Shown here piece after piece: positions 10,857 to 22,500 of a stretch of DNA of 64,000 nucleotides. The notes below the pieces were generated by a model. That model was given only the letters and a program-made list of their open reading frames with translations. It did not search any database and had not been told where the DNA came from. Source of the DNA: Nannochloropsis oceanica (lineage: Eukaryota > Sar > Eustigmatophyceae > Eustigmatales > Monodopsidaceae); NCBI GenBank assembly GCA_004519485.1, contig CP038130.1, positions 1,240,001 through 1,304,000 of the forward strand, read 5' to 3'. The translations under genes and the position numbers were made by a program. Each line of letters opens with the position of its first letter. Within the stretch, counting starts at the first letter, position 1.

Positions 10857-13800
10857 ATGGACGACAAGCCATCAGTAGCTACAGCCTCCGGCTTATCTCC
10901 GCCTAGCAACCGTGGAGGTGCTGCCAGCGAGGATAGCAATACGTCCTCTCCCTCCACTGCCCGTCAGGTAATTTACTTTATCGATGCACCCACAGCTGAG
11001 ACGTAGCTGGGGGTGACGGTGAAGGCTTCTTTGTTCGTTGGCCTTCCTCTTGGCTATTGTGTGAAGTGTCGTATACCACTGACTGTAAGACACTCAAATC
11101 ACTCATGCATCTCTTGCTCCTCCCCTCCTCCTGTCCCTCCTCACATCCCCCTTCCCCAACACCGCACAGAATGGAGGTGGAGGCAGCCACCCATCCTCCT
11201 CCAGCACCTCCACCTCGTCCGGCAGCTCCAGCAATCACCCAAGCTCTCCAGGTGGCACGCCGGTGGACAAGGCCCCTCTCGTCTACCGAAGTTCTTCGGG
11301 CGAGGCAGCTTCTAGTGCCACTGGCGCCCCCGGCGGCCCTCGAAGGAAACGACCAGAGACCGCCATGAAGAAATTCTATAACACTGTGAAGAAGTTCACG
11401 TATGCCTTCGTGGTGGCGGCTTTGGCCATTTTTTCTTACATGTACGATGGAGAAAGAAGAGGATGGGAGGGATTCTTTGGATGTTGGAGGGAGGGAAGAA
11501 GGGAGGGGACCGAGGGAATAGTGTTAGAGGTGGCTTTGCCTTGTAGTTTGCAAAGGCGGCGCTCTCTCGCTGCCTCCTTTCCTCCCTCGCCCTCGGATGG
11601 CGCGACAACGAATTTCATTTCCTTACATTCATCCTCCTCTCCCTTCCCTCCCTCCCTCCCTCCCACCTTCCCTCCCTTCCTTCCTGTAGGCCTTTCGCCT
11701 TCCAAGTAATCCTGGGCTCCTTCGGCCTCTTCATCGTCGGGCTTATTTACCTCCCCCCCCCGGTCAAACACCGGTGGGAGGTAAAGTTTATGGTGGCACA
11801 AGGCTGGACTCTCCGGCAGTGGTTTAGCTACCTGTCTCGACATAACTTTGCGATCGACCCCATCTACTGGCACCGGGCGCTCTTCATCACAGTTATTAGG
11901 TTCGCACTACCCTGCCTCCCTCCCTCTTTCCCTCCTTCCCTCTTTCCCTCCTTCCCTCTTTCCCTCCTGCCCTTCCTGGCATGCGTAGAAGTGGGAGAGA
12001 GCTACAGTCAATCTGCGTAGGTCCGCCATGAGCTCACGTCCTCTCCTCCCTCCCTCCCTCCCTCCCTCCCTCCCTCCCTCCCTTTAAACAGCACCTTCAC
12101 CTCCTTCGTCTGGGAGCCTAAGGAAGAAAAAGAGTACCCGGAAGCCACCATCCGAGCCACCACCATCCAGCAACCCCCCATTTTCATCCTCGGGCACTTC
12201 CGTAGCGGCACCACGCGGCTGCACGAGCTCATGTCCAAGGACGAACGCCTCGTGGCCCCTACGGTCTACCAGTGCTTCGCACCCCGGGTGTTTCTCCACC
12301 GGGAGGAGGCGATCAGCGAACAATTCGGGAAACTACAGATCCGGCGGCCCATGGACAGCGTCAAGGTCCGGATGGAGAGCCCTCAGGAGGACGAATTCGG
12401 TTTGGTTAATCTCTGTGGCCTGTCGCCGTACATGGGCGCCATTTTCGCCCGGGCTGAGAGGGCGAGGAACCGTTACATTCAATTTTTGAGTTTCAAAGAG
12501 GCAACGGCTGAGGAAGTGGGGCAGTGGAAGGACGCAGTGGTGTATTTCTACAAGAAGGTTCTGTTCAAGAAGCAGGAGAAGCGGCTCATTCTCAAGGTAA
12601 GCAGACGGCGTTGAGGAAGGGATGAAGGGAAGGAGGGAGGGAGGGCGTTGAAGCTATATCACGCCTTTCCGTATAAATCCGCATCGCATAGTGATTTGTT
12701 TCCCCTCCCTCTTTCCCCCCCTCCCTCCTCCTCTCCTCCCCTCCCTCTCCCCAGTCCCCCGCCCACACGGCCCGCCTCAAGCTGCTGCACGAGCTCTTCC
12801 CCGAGGCCAAGTTCATCCACATCTCCCGCAACCCTTTCGAGGTCTACCAGTCCACCAGCAAGCTTTTCATGGACCTTCTGATCCAGGTACGCCCTCCCTC
12901 CCTCCCTCCCTCCCTCCCTCCCTCCCTCCCTCCCTCCCTCCTTCCCCAGGACGAAGGCTCCAGTACGGTTATTACTGCAGACCACTGAACTCATCCCTTC
13001 CTCCTTCCCTCCCTCCCTCCCTCCCCTCCTTCCCTCCCTCCCTCCCTCCCTCCAGTGGAACCTCCAGTACGTGGATTACCAAGGCGACGTTCGGGCCCAC
13101 CCCGACGACGACGAGCTGCACCGCTCCGTCCTGACGCTTTTTGGTGGGATGTACGATTCTTTCTTTCAAGGTGAGGAAGGAGGGAAAGAGGGAGGGAGGG
13201 AGAGAGGGAGGGAGGGAAGACGCATGGCCTGTCACGATATCAACGAGCAGCTCCGCAGCATCTTCGTGCTCTGTGAAGGGGTGTTCGCTCTATATCCTTC
13301 CCTCCCTCCCTTCCTTGAGAAGTCCCGACATTCAACCCTCCTTCTCCCTCCCTCCCTCCCTGCCTCCCTCCCTCCCTCCCTAGACCTGGATGAGCTCAAG
13401 CTGGGCAAGGACATGTTGACGTATGTTAAGTACGAGGACTTAATCCGGTCCCCCGTGGGAGTGCTGGAGAAGATCTACAAGGTAGGGAGGGAGGGAGGGA
13501 AGGAGGGAGGACCTGGGCTTGGCGGTGGAGAAGGTGGATGGGGTAGGGAGGGGGGGAGGCAGGGAGGGAGGGAGGGACTAGAAGAGTGATCATCGTAAGC
13601 ATATGCCAACAGGGAGACGCCACTCACTCGTTCCTTGCTCCCCCCTCCCTCCCTCCCTCCCTCCCTCCCTCCCTCCCAGGACCTTGACATTGGAGAGTTC
13701 GACAAGGTGCATCCCCGGCTGGTGGAGGCCACGGCCAACGATGCGGCCTTCAGAAAAAACGCCCACCCGGTACGTGTATAGTCGGGAGGGTGGGAGGGAG

Positions 13801-14106
13801 GGAGGGAGGGAGGGAGGTGAGAAGGGGGTGCCAGCCAGCCACCTCCTACCTGTGTGGGACAGTCTGATTTTTTAGGGTGTTTCTCGTCCTATTGCTTCAT
13901 CTGTGATTCCACTCACGTCGGCTGCTTTTGTTTATTCGAAATCATTGACCTCTCCCTCCCTCCCTCCTCTCTCCCTCCCTCCCACTATTTGCCATTTCCC
14001 TCTCTTTCAGAATATTTCCGCGGACGTCAAGAAAGATGTGCGCGAGCGGCTCTCTCGCTACTTCACTGAATTCGGGTACGAGAAAGAGTATGGCCAAACC
14101 CTCTAG
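10857..14106 (+). CDS. Membrane-anchored sulfotransferase-family protein
   Basis: Nine exons: 10857-10967, 11170-11441, 11690-11899, 12092-12596, 12755-12886, 13056-13170, 13384-13481, 13680-13769 and 14011-14106. All are GT-AG with matching phases, giving 542 residues. A disordered Gly/Ser/Pro N-terminus (1-~105) leads to hydrophobic segments at about 113-150, split by intron 2 (FVVAALAIFSYM, then VILGSFGLFIVGLIYL). The lumenal-type catalytic part has the PAPS 5'-phosphosulfate loop GHFRSGTTR at 232-240 and the 3'-phosphate loop SRNPFEVYQST at 390-400. A late VKYEDL motif follows, as in Sulfotransfer_3 proteins. Such enzymes transfer sulfate from PAPS to a carbohydrate, lipid or protein acceptor, usually in the Golgi. 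The acceptor here is unknown. The start is the first ATG in frame. Five of the eight introns pair a GGGA-rich 5' part with a CCCT-rich 3' part. Confidence 0.9.
11442..14010 (+). repeat. CCCT and GGGA tetranucleotide arrays within sulfotransferase introns
   Basis: Almost every intron of this gene consists largely of near-perfect CCCT or GGGA arrays. Clear CCCT blocks lie at about 12043-12083, 12891-12942, 13003-13053, 13337-13381 and 13641-13678, each ending at a 3' splice site or near one. GGGA blocks follow the 5' splice sites at about 13174-13219, 13484-13506 and 13783-13817, with weaker ones at 11461-11515 and 12615-12648. Translation of these arrays gives meaningless PPSL or GREG repeats. 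Confidence 0.9.
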
Positions 14107-15397
14107 AGGGTACGACAAACAACATGGCCAGTTTGTAGAGAAAGAGAGAGGGATGAAGGAAGGTGGGTACGATAAACAACATGGCTATTCCCCGCAGAGA
14201 AGGAGAGTGGGAGAAGAAGATAGTGTGACGGTCAGACGTGGGAGTGAAAGGAAGAAGGGAAGAAAGGAAAGAAGGAGGCCACAAGAGAGAAAGAGAGAGC
14301 AACGAAATATTGAAAAGTTGATTGTTTGAATTGTTCATTCATTTATGTATTCGTGCATGTGGGGGAATGCGTGTGATTGTGTGGGTGAGGATAAGCACGC
14401 AAGCAAGCTCTAGAAATAGTGGTAAGAGGGACGACGAGGGGCGAAAGAGAGATAGAAATAGAAGCTGCCGGGTATCTTTGTAGCTGGCACCAACAAAAAG
14501 ACAGACAAGGGAGAGAAAGACGGGAGGGAAAGAGGAATGACGATGGTGACGACGACGTGGATTTCTCGGGGTAAAGAGGACAAGGTAAACCACCCACACG
14601 GTGCTGCACGGGGGAGGCGGGAGGGATGAGGCAGGAGGGAGGGAAAAGCGTTGCACTGGTGGGACTGCAATCGTGTGGAGGACTCACAAGGGGGGGCGAA
14701 ACCGAGTTAAAGTCACGGCTACGGCCATTCAATTATCCTGTGTCTCAACGTTGTCTGCGCGGCCTTGGGAGAGTTGGAAGATCGGCGAAAAGAACGGTAA
14801 AAGAAAGGGCAGTGAAGGAAAGAGAGTCTTGATGCAGAGCGAGCGATGGCGGATACAGGAATAGGACGTTCGGCGAGAACGATGAAGAAAAAAGGAAGGA
14901 CTTGAAGAGCGAGATGGAATGAACAAAAAAACAGCACAGAAAGAGGGGTCAGTGGAATGAGGAGAAGAAGGAAGGAGGGAAGGTACGCAGCTCCAGACAG
15001 GAGGAAGAAAAGGGGAGGATTGGGAGGAGGCCCGAGGAAGCAACGACAATTAAACAATGTGTTTCTCCATTAGATCTTATAGTGTGACATTATAGGTCTA
15101 CTAATATACGCAGCGGGGCTAGTTTCAAGGTTTCTCCTCTCCACCCTCTCCTCTTGTTCCGTCATGCAGCACTTTTTTCGTATCTATTACTCCTTCCTTG
15201 CCTGTCCTCACCTCCGCCGCCGCGCTAGAGAGAAAAAAAGGGGTTCGTAGCGAGAAAAAGCCGATAAGCAGTAGAATACAAGGAATAGAAGCGACCTCCG
15301 AGACATAGTGGCCACGCTCCCTTATGCCAGTGCTCGTTCGCATGCCGTACAAAACTCGTTTTTATTTCTATTTGCCTATCTTCACGCTTTTCTTTTC
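14107..15397. other. Intergenic region between convergent sulfotransferase and UPF0690-like genes
   Basis: 1.29 kb of purine-rich sequence on the plus strand (GA/GGA-rich). A short imperfect direct repeat at 14110-14185 repeats 'gggtacgacaaacaacatgg' with small changes (copies near 14107 and 14165). Several long minus-strand frames exist but are only the pyrimidine-rich complement (Ser/Pro/Leu-rich) with no domain features. I see no supported gene. Confidence 0.55.
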
Positions 15398-16017
15398 TTA
15401 ATTCTTCTCTCCACCTCCTTCTTTCCTTCTCCTTGCCCCCTCCCCCTCCTTCCTCCTATTACCATCCGCCTTTGCAAGTCCGGCCTTGCTCGTCCATGCA
15501 GACACGTCCTCTGTTACCACATTTCCTCGTCCCCCCGGCCGACTCACTTGTGGAGGCAATAGCATCCCATTACTCCCCGTCTTTCCTTTCGCCGCGGCCG
15601 ACACTTTTGCCGCAGATCTGTTCCCTTCTTTTGATGGTCCTGCGGCCGCAAGGCGTTTCTGCGAAGGTGGTTGTGTGCCAAGACTGGAGGAAGGAACTTG
15701 GAGGGACGGGCGGGTGGCACTTATTTCTTGAGCTGTCCGCTTTGTTCGCACGGCGCCGCCGCCGCCCATGAATGCAGGGCCATCGATGGACGCAAAAAGA
15801 TCGTTCGCCGAGGGTAACAAACTCTTCTTCTTAACCGGAAGAGAAGGTGGTGGCTGGGTTTGGAGTATTGAAGGGGGATGTTTAGGTTTTATGGTAGCTA
15901 AGGCGAGGGGGATGACTGCTACTTCTTACACACCTGGAGCTTCGCTTCCTCTACTTTTTGCTGCTCCTCTTCGTCCTCCGATGACGAGCCGTAGTCCGCA
16001 AGTCCTGCCAATGCCAT
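15398..16017 (-). CDS. Small conserved hypothetical protein, possibly UPF0690/C1orf52-like
   Basis: Two exons on the minus strand. Exon 1 is 16017-15934 (MALAGLADYGSSSEDEEE..., 28 residues). Exon 2 ends at 15398 and most likely begins at 15829, giving ~171 residues. An alternative acceptor at 15854 with a donor 2 bp later is also in phase. Conserved-looking pieces are the acidic YGSSSEDEEE start, the LLPSANDLFASIDGPAF motif and a late LPPQ...NVVTED segment. I recall similar motifs (YGSSS, LP..DELF......PAFL, NVVTED) in small nuclear proteins of animals and plants whose role is unclear. The middle is Ala/Ser/Lys-rich and disordered. The gene is divergent from VPS13. I am confident it is a gene and much less confident of the family. 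Confidence 0.65.
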
Positions 16018-16557
16018 TGTAAGAGCCTCTGTGAATTGAGAGTGGGCATGGTGTGTGTGAGTAATGCCTTGAATCGCTGCTTCATCGCCCCAACGGCATG
16101 GCGGCACGCAACTTGAACGCAAGTAAGGAACTTCTACATCCACAGCTAACCAAGGACGATTCCGCAAGCACCCGGCACATGACCTCCTCATTAAATGTAC
16201 CACGATGTCGGCTATTTGTCGGTGGGCTGGAAAAGGCTCCAGGGTGGGACAATCAATACCAGGCTCCATCTGTGAATAGGGCTCCACATGGGCTCCAGAA
16301 CAAAAGCGAAAAAGTACGGTCTGCCGTGCACGGACACTCACAACCCCCGCACTTTCCTACATCTTACAATACAGCAGAGACAAGCCAGAGCGGCCTACAG
16401 CGAAAGCAGGCGCCCTTACCGCGCTTCATCCGCTGCCCGGGTGCGCGCACACCATTTGATCCCGCCTTCCTCCCCTACCCTCGTGTCCTCCCTCCCTCTA
16501 CCAAGACGAGACCACTGCCTCTCCTTAACGCTCGACCTTGATCGCGACCCCTAAATC
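16018..16557. promoter_or_regulatory. Shared upstream region of the divergent UPF0690-like and VPS13 genes
   Basis: 540 bp between two divergent start codons. No TATA box or other motif stands out. A CT-rich stretch (16440-16550) precedes the VPS13 ATG. Confidence 0.45.
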
Positions 16558-19500
16558 ATGGCCCGTCAACTTCTGCTTAATACCCTTACCTCCGTCTTTG
16601 GCGACCTGGTGGAGGGCTTGACCGAAGAAAACCTCAAGGTCGGGGTCTGGAGTGGGGAAATTCTCCTGAAGAACCTCCGTCTGAATAGCAAGGCCGTCCA
16701 AAAGCTCAACCTGCCAATCGACGTGCAACACGGCTACATCGGATCTTTTCGGGTGTCCATTCCCTGGTCTCGTCTCACGTCCGAATCTGTGTCGGTCGAG
16801 ATTGAGGACGTGGTGTTGATTGCTAAGCCTGCCGACCCCATGAAATGGGACCCGGAAGAGCTCCGACGGTGTAATCTCAACGCCAAGCGCATCTTGCTCG
16901 AGAAGGCGACCGAGGCTGCCCGTGCCTGGAACAGTAATCGTCGCAAATCCCAAGCAGACGAGGCAGCCTTGAGTGCTAGTGGCAGTGGGAAGGACTCAGC
17001 CGGGTACTTTGCCAAGCTCGCCACGCGGATTGCGGACAATTTGTTCGTGTTCCTCAAGAATGTGCACGTGCGCTTCGAAGACCCCTTTTCTGATCCAACG
17101 AACTGTGTATCAGCTGGCATAATCGTACAGGAATTTCAGGTGCAGTCGACCAACAATCAGTGGGAGGCGAGCTTCGTCTCGCGGGAGGAGGAGAAGAAGC
17201 GGGCAGCGGCCAAAGGCCAGGTGCCGGCCATTTACAAGAAGATCCTAATGAGGGGCTTTACGGTCTATTGGAACCCACGTTCGATTCTGCAATTAGGCGG
17301 TCTGCCGTTGGATGCCCTGTTGAAGGAGATGAGCAAGTACTCTGACAATACCGAAGGGCAGGGGGGAGGACGAGGTGGTGGGGGAGGGGAGCCTCTAACC
17401 TACATCATCCGCCCCGTGACCATGACCGTGAGGCTGACCCACAACGAAGACGGCGATCCGCGTCTTCCCCTATTCGCAGCTGATGTCGAGCTGCCCTCCC
17501 TCGCCTTGGCAGTGCGAACAGAGCAGTACACTCAAGCCATGTCCGTCAAAAATACCTTCGATAAGGTCCAACGAATGGGTCTCCTCCTCCCCTTCCGCCC
17601 CCACAAATCCGTCAAGGACGATCCACGCGCCTGGTGGCATTACGCGTATTTCTGTGTCAAGAAAGCGACGGCAACGCGGGGGGTAGGGGAGGTGGTGGCC
17701 ATGGTCCGCAAACGCCGTCGGTACATCGCATTATTTGAAAAGAAGCTCAAGCACGAAGACGCCGAGCGCGCAGCAGCAGCAGCAGCAGAAGCAGAAGCAG
17801 CAGCAGCAGCAGAGGCGAAAGCGGCTAGCAAGGGTGGGAAGCCCCAAAAACCTGCTGGTGCTACTGGAGGAAGGGGGGCGATGGGAGAAGGAGCAGTAGC
17901 TGCAGCGTCTGCCTTGACGGAGGAGGAGGCGGAGGAGTTCGATCTGTTGGAGGAGACGATGCCGTTGGACACGTTGATTGTGTGGCGGACATTGGTGCAT
18001 GAGGCGAGGAAGAAGGAGGCGAGGCAACAGCAGTTGTTGATGCCTGGAAGAGAGTTGAAGCGACGGAAAAGTAGGACTGGCACTGCCGGCAAAGGAGCGA
18101 AGGAAGGGGGGACGCTTAAGCCTCCTGCTTCGGGAGCTACAGCAGCAGCAGAAGAAGCAGCAACGGCAGCGCCAGTAGCGGGAGTCGGAGGATGGATTTC
18201 GAGTTGGTGGTCGGGGGGGAAGAAGCAGGAGCAGGAGCAACCGCAGGGAAGGGACTCGTCAGATTCCGACGCGGATTTTCAGGACACGCTGGAGGAGGAG
18301 CTGCAGGGCGGGGAGGACGAATGGCAGGATGTAGTGGAGGAGGCGGGGCAGTTGGAGGGAGCGAAGGAGGAGGAGGAAGAGGTCCAAGAAGGCGACATTT
18401 CCCTCGACGAACTGTGTGCCCAAGCAGATTCCAGCCTCCCCGACACCCCTCCCGTTAAAGCTGACACGGAGTTGTTCTCCTTCCGTCTCCGAACCACCAG
18501 CATCATCACCCTTTTCGCCAAGCGCTCTGCCCCGCTGCTCGAGCTCACGTCTTCCCTCGATCTGGAAGCCCGTCAAAAGGGAGACACATTTTCAGCCGCC
18601 GTCCGCCTCCCCACTTTCGCCCTCCAAGACCTCTATACCGACCAAGCCCTCTTTTCCCACATCGCGAAGGCTGGCGACCACACCGGAGGGCGGGGGGAAG
18701 GCCTTGACGCGAATCCCTCTGGAGAAAGCAGGCATATTTTCGACCTATCGTTTATCACCTCCCCTAAATCCACGTCGGTTCGAATTCGAACGCGGCCGCT
18801 GGACTTGGTCTACAACCGCGGATGGCTGGCGCAAGTGCTCCTCATCCTCCGTCCTTCTCCCGACCTGGCCGAGGCTCTCGCCCAGCAAGCAGTCGAGAAT
18901 ATCGCCAAGGCAACAGCGGTCGTCACTTCTGACGTGCTAGGGAAGGTGGGTTTGGTCGCGGATATTGAGATTGCGGCGCCGCGGATTTTCGTTCCGTTGG
19001 CGGAAACGGTCGATAAGGGCTTCCTTTTACTGGACACGGGCCACTTGGCGTTCAAGGGAGGGACCAAAGCCGGAGATCCTTCGTCGAGTGAATGGGAGCT
19101 GAGGTTGAGTAGGATTCAGAGCCGGCTCTGGAGGAGGAAGGGGGAGTGGTTGCGGGTGAGGGAGGGGGGAAAGGAGGGGGGGATGGAGGGAGCGGGGCAG
19201 TTGGTTGAGCCGTTTGAGATCTGCTTGACGATGGCGATTAGGGGAGAGGGAGGGTGGGAAAGGGAGGTACCGGATATGGCAGTGACGACCACGTTGCGGC
19301 CTTGCATTCGGGGGATTTTCTCGCCGTCGCGGTTGAAAACTTTGTTGGCCATTGTGACAAACCTGGGCCTGCCGGTGGTGGAGGAGGATGACGAGGAAGG
19401 GGGGGAGGGAGGGAGGGGTGGGGGGCCGGCGATGCTTCTGGGCGAGTCAGCCATGCAGACGCATCGGATGATGGCGGGGGAAGGAGGAGAGAGAGGAAGA

Positions 19501-22500
19501 GGGGGAGGAGCAGGAGGAGCAGGAGGATCTGGAGGAGGGGTGAAAAAGCTAACGATGATGAGTGGGAGCCCATCGCGCGCGAGGACAGGCACGGCTGTGG
19601 CTCCTCTTCCTCCTGCTGTCCCCGGGCGACCAGCAGCCACTGCAGGGGCAGAAGACGCAACCGTGCTGGTGGATCCTCTTCATAAGAATATGACGGTTCA
19701 AGTCGATATCCCTTCACTGGTGCTGGAGCTGCGAGCCGACAACGAGGGAGGGAGAGAGGGAAGGAAGGGGGACGACGCCAATCGTTTGTTCATGGTGGCG
19801 ATGGAGAGGTTCAAGCTGGACTATATGGCGCGGGCTTACGACACGGCATTAGAGGTAGCCCTGGGAGCAATGTCGATTGAAAAACTGGCTTTGAAGGAGG
19901 AAGGGGGAACGCGGCGCTTCCTCGCTCATTCCTCCTCCTCCACTGCCTCCACCCTTCCCTCCCTCGTACCCCTGGCCGACAAGGGCCAGGATGCGCTGGT
20001 GCATTTCCACATGTCTACGTACGAGGACCGGGGAAAGGCCCCCGCCTACCCCGGGTATGATCGTGTCCTCGATCTCACGTTCGCCACGCTCGACCTCAAG
20101 TGTGACCCGCACTCGATTCGCCTCCTCGCTCCTTTCTACGGTGCGTTGATGCGCTTTGACGAAGAGCTGGCCCCCGCTCTCTCCCCCCCGCCCGCCCTCC
20201 CTGTCAAACGCACCTTGTCGGTAGCCAGCGATGCCACCTCTCAGGTGTCCAGGCGCGCCCAAGAACTGACTTCACGTGCGGCGGCGATCGCAGCAGCCGC
20301 CGCCGCCGCCGCAGTGCAGCAGAATGAGGAAGGGAAGACGATGCGGGTCACCGCCGCATTGGAGAGGGTGAGTCTCGAGCTCTTGACGGGTGAGCGTCGG
20401 CCGGTCATTATGGCCGAGCTGGGTGGGCTAACGTCGGAGGTGGATATGGGAGGAGGAGGAGGAGGAGGAGGAGGAGGAGAGGGGGAGGGAGGGGGCATGG
20501 TGGTGAAGGTTGCATTGCAGACTTTTGAAGTGACGGATACACAACCCGAGTCGAGGCAGAACGCGATCAGGAAGTTAATTTGTCCAAAACATGGCGTGGC
20601 TGAAGTCGCGGACGAGGACGAGGACGAGGATGAGGAGGATGAGGGGGAGGGAGGGAGGGGGGGGGGGGGGGGGGGGGGTCGCGAATGGGGTGAGGAGGAA
20701 GCCGCTGTTGGTGGCGGAGGTGAAGGAGGATAAGGTGACGAATGTCTATGACATTGATGTCGGCCTCGAGGATTTCACATTGAACATCCTGGTGGAGGCC
20801 CTTATGGCTTCCGTTGACGTGACGCTCGAATCAGTCAATGCGCTGATGGACGTCCTCGCCGCGGGGACCCCCCCTCCCCTCCCGCCCTCTTCCTCGGTGC
20901 CGATGGATGGAGCCGCCCCTGAATCTCCTCTTGGTGCCCTCCCTGTCTCCTTCTCACTCCCTTCTTTGTTCCCTTCTTCTTCCTTTCATTCCCCTCTTCG
21001 CGTGCGGGGCGTCGGACCGGTGATGGAGGCGATTGGGGAGGGAGCGGGGGAGGACGAGGAAGAGGGGGAGGATGGGTTAGATCACACTCGTCTCTCTGCC
21101 TCGGCCTTGCAATCGCTTACGCTCGAGGAGGAAAGGAGGGAAGGAGGGGGGGCGGCGCCGATGGGGCTGCGGGTGATGGTGCGTTTAGTGAACCCAGGAT
21201 TAATTTTAATTGAAAATGCGAGGAATTTTGACTCTCGGGCTGTATCCCTTCGGGGTACTTTCCATGTGCTATATGCGGTGAAGTACGAGGGAGGGGTCGG
21301 GGGAGGAGGGGGGGGAGGGGAGGGGAGCACGGAGACGATCCATGTGGATGCGCAGGGGCTCGAGGCCTTTGTTGACGTAGTTCGGGGGGGAGGTAGGGGA
21401 GGGTGGGGAGGGATTGAGGGAGGCAGGAAGGGGAAAGGACCGGTGCAGATCGTGACGCCGTTTGCGGTGGGCATCCATATTAAGAAGCAGTCTGAGCAGG
21501 CAAAGCTTTTGATTAGCGAGATGATCGGCAATGTGGATAGGGTGCTGATGCGCGTCGCTTACCACGACGTTCGTCTCGTGCAAGGGATTCTGACTGGGTT
21601 AGGGGAGGCGTTTGCGCGCTACGCAGAAGCAACCACCCTATCAACTTCTGCGGCTGCGGCTGCGGCCGCGGCCGCTGCTGAGGAAGGGGGAGCAGGAGGT
21701 GGGGTGAGGAGGGAGGGAGGGGGAGAGGAAATTCTTGGGCCAGTGGTGGACGCAGACACGGGAGGGGATGAGTACGAGCCTGTAGCGGACCTGGAGGAGG
21801 GAGGGAAGGAGGGAGGAGAGGATGGAGGGGGAAGTAGCGTGGCGGTACAGAGACGGGCCCAGGTACAGGCGAGTGTGAATCTGGATGTGTTGGAGGGCGA
21901 GGAGGAAGAGGCGGAGGAGGAAGGGATGACGTTGGGGCTGACGGCGGCCGATGAGGAATTGATGGATACGAAGAGCACATCGGTGACGAAAACCACTCTG
22001 GATGTAGCGGGCATCGAAATCTTGTTTATCAACGATTATGATGGGAGGGAGCAACGGGTGATGGAGATCAGTGTGGAGAAGCTGCATTTGGCCCTTGAGC
22101 AATGCGCAGATGCTTACAAGGGAGAGGGAGGGGTGTTGTTGCAAGCACGGTTCTTCAACCCCGAGGTGATGTTTTGGGAGCCGGTGCTGGAGCCGTGGGA
22201 GGCACGGGTGAAGGTCTGGACGGAGGCAAGTGGGATAGTGTTGAGTGTAGGTACGTCCCGCTTGCTCTATGTGGATGTGACGGAGGCGTTTATTCGGACA
22301 CTGAGTCGGACGCACAGCCTGCTGTTGAGTGTCTCCTCCTCCTCTTCCTCCTCCTCCTCCTCCTCCTCCTCTTCTGATGGTGGCAGTAGCGGCAATCCAT
22401 CGGTCTCGACGATGACCGGTGCCCCTTCCACCACCTTGCTCCTTCCTTCCTCTTCCATCGCCGCCTCCTCCCCCTCTCTCAGTACTATCGGTGCGGCTCA

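Noticed and set aside
12691-13134. Open frames rich in [11 protein letters not shown] or GREGGREG within the sulfotransferase locus
   Set aside because: They are translations of intronic CCCT/GGGA arrays and overlap well-supported exons in another frame.
14339-14732. Minus-strand Ser/Pro-rich frame after the sulfotransferase gene
   Set aside because: It mirrors a GA-rich plus strand and has no conserved features.
20591-20733. Programmed ribosomal frameshift or tiny intron at the G run in VPS13
   Set aside because: No slippery heptamer with a stem-loop and no intron of credible size; a homopolymer length error or polymorphism is simpler.
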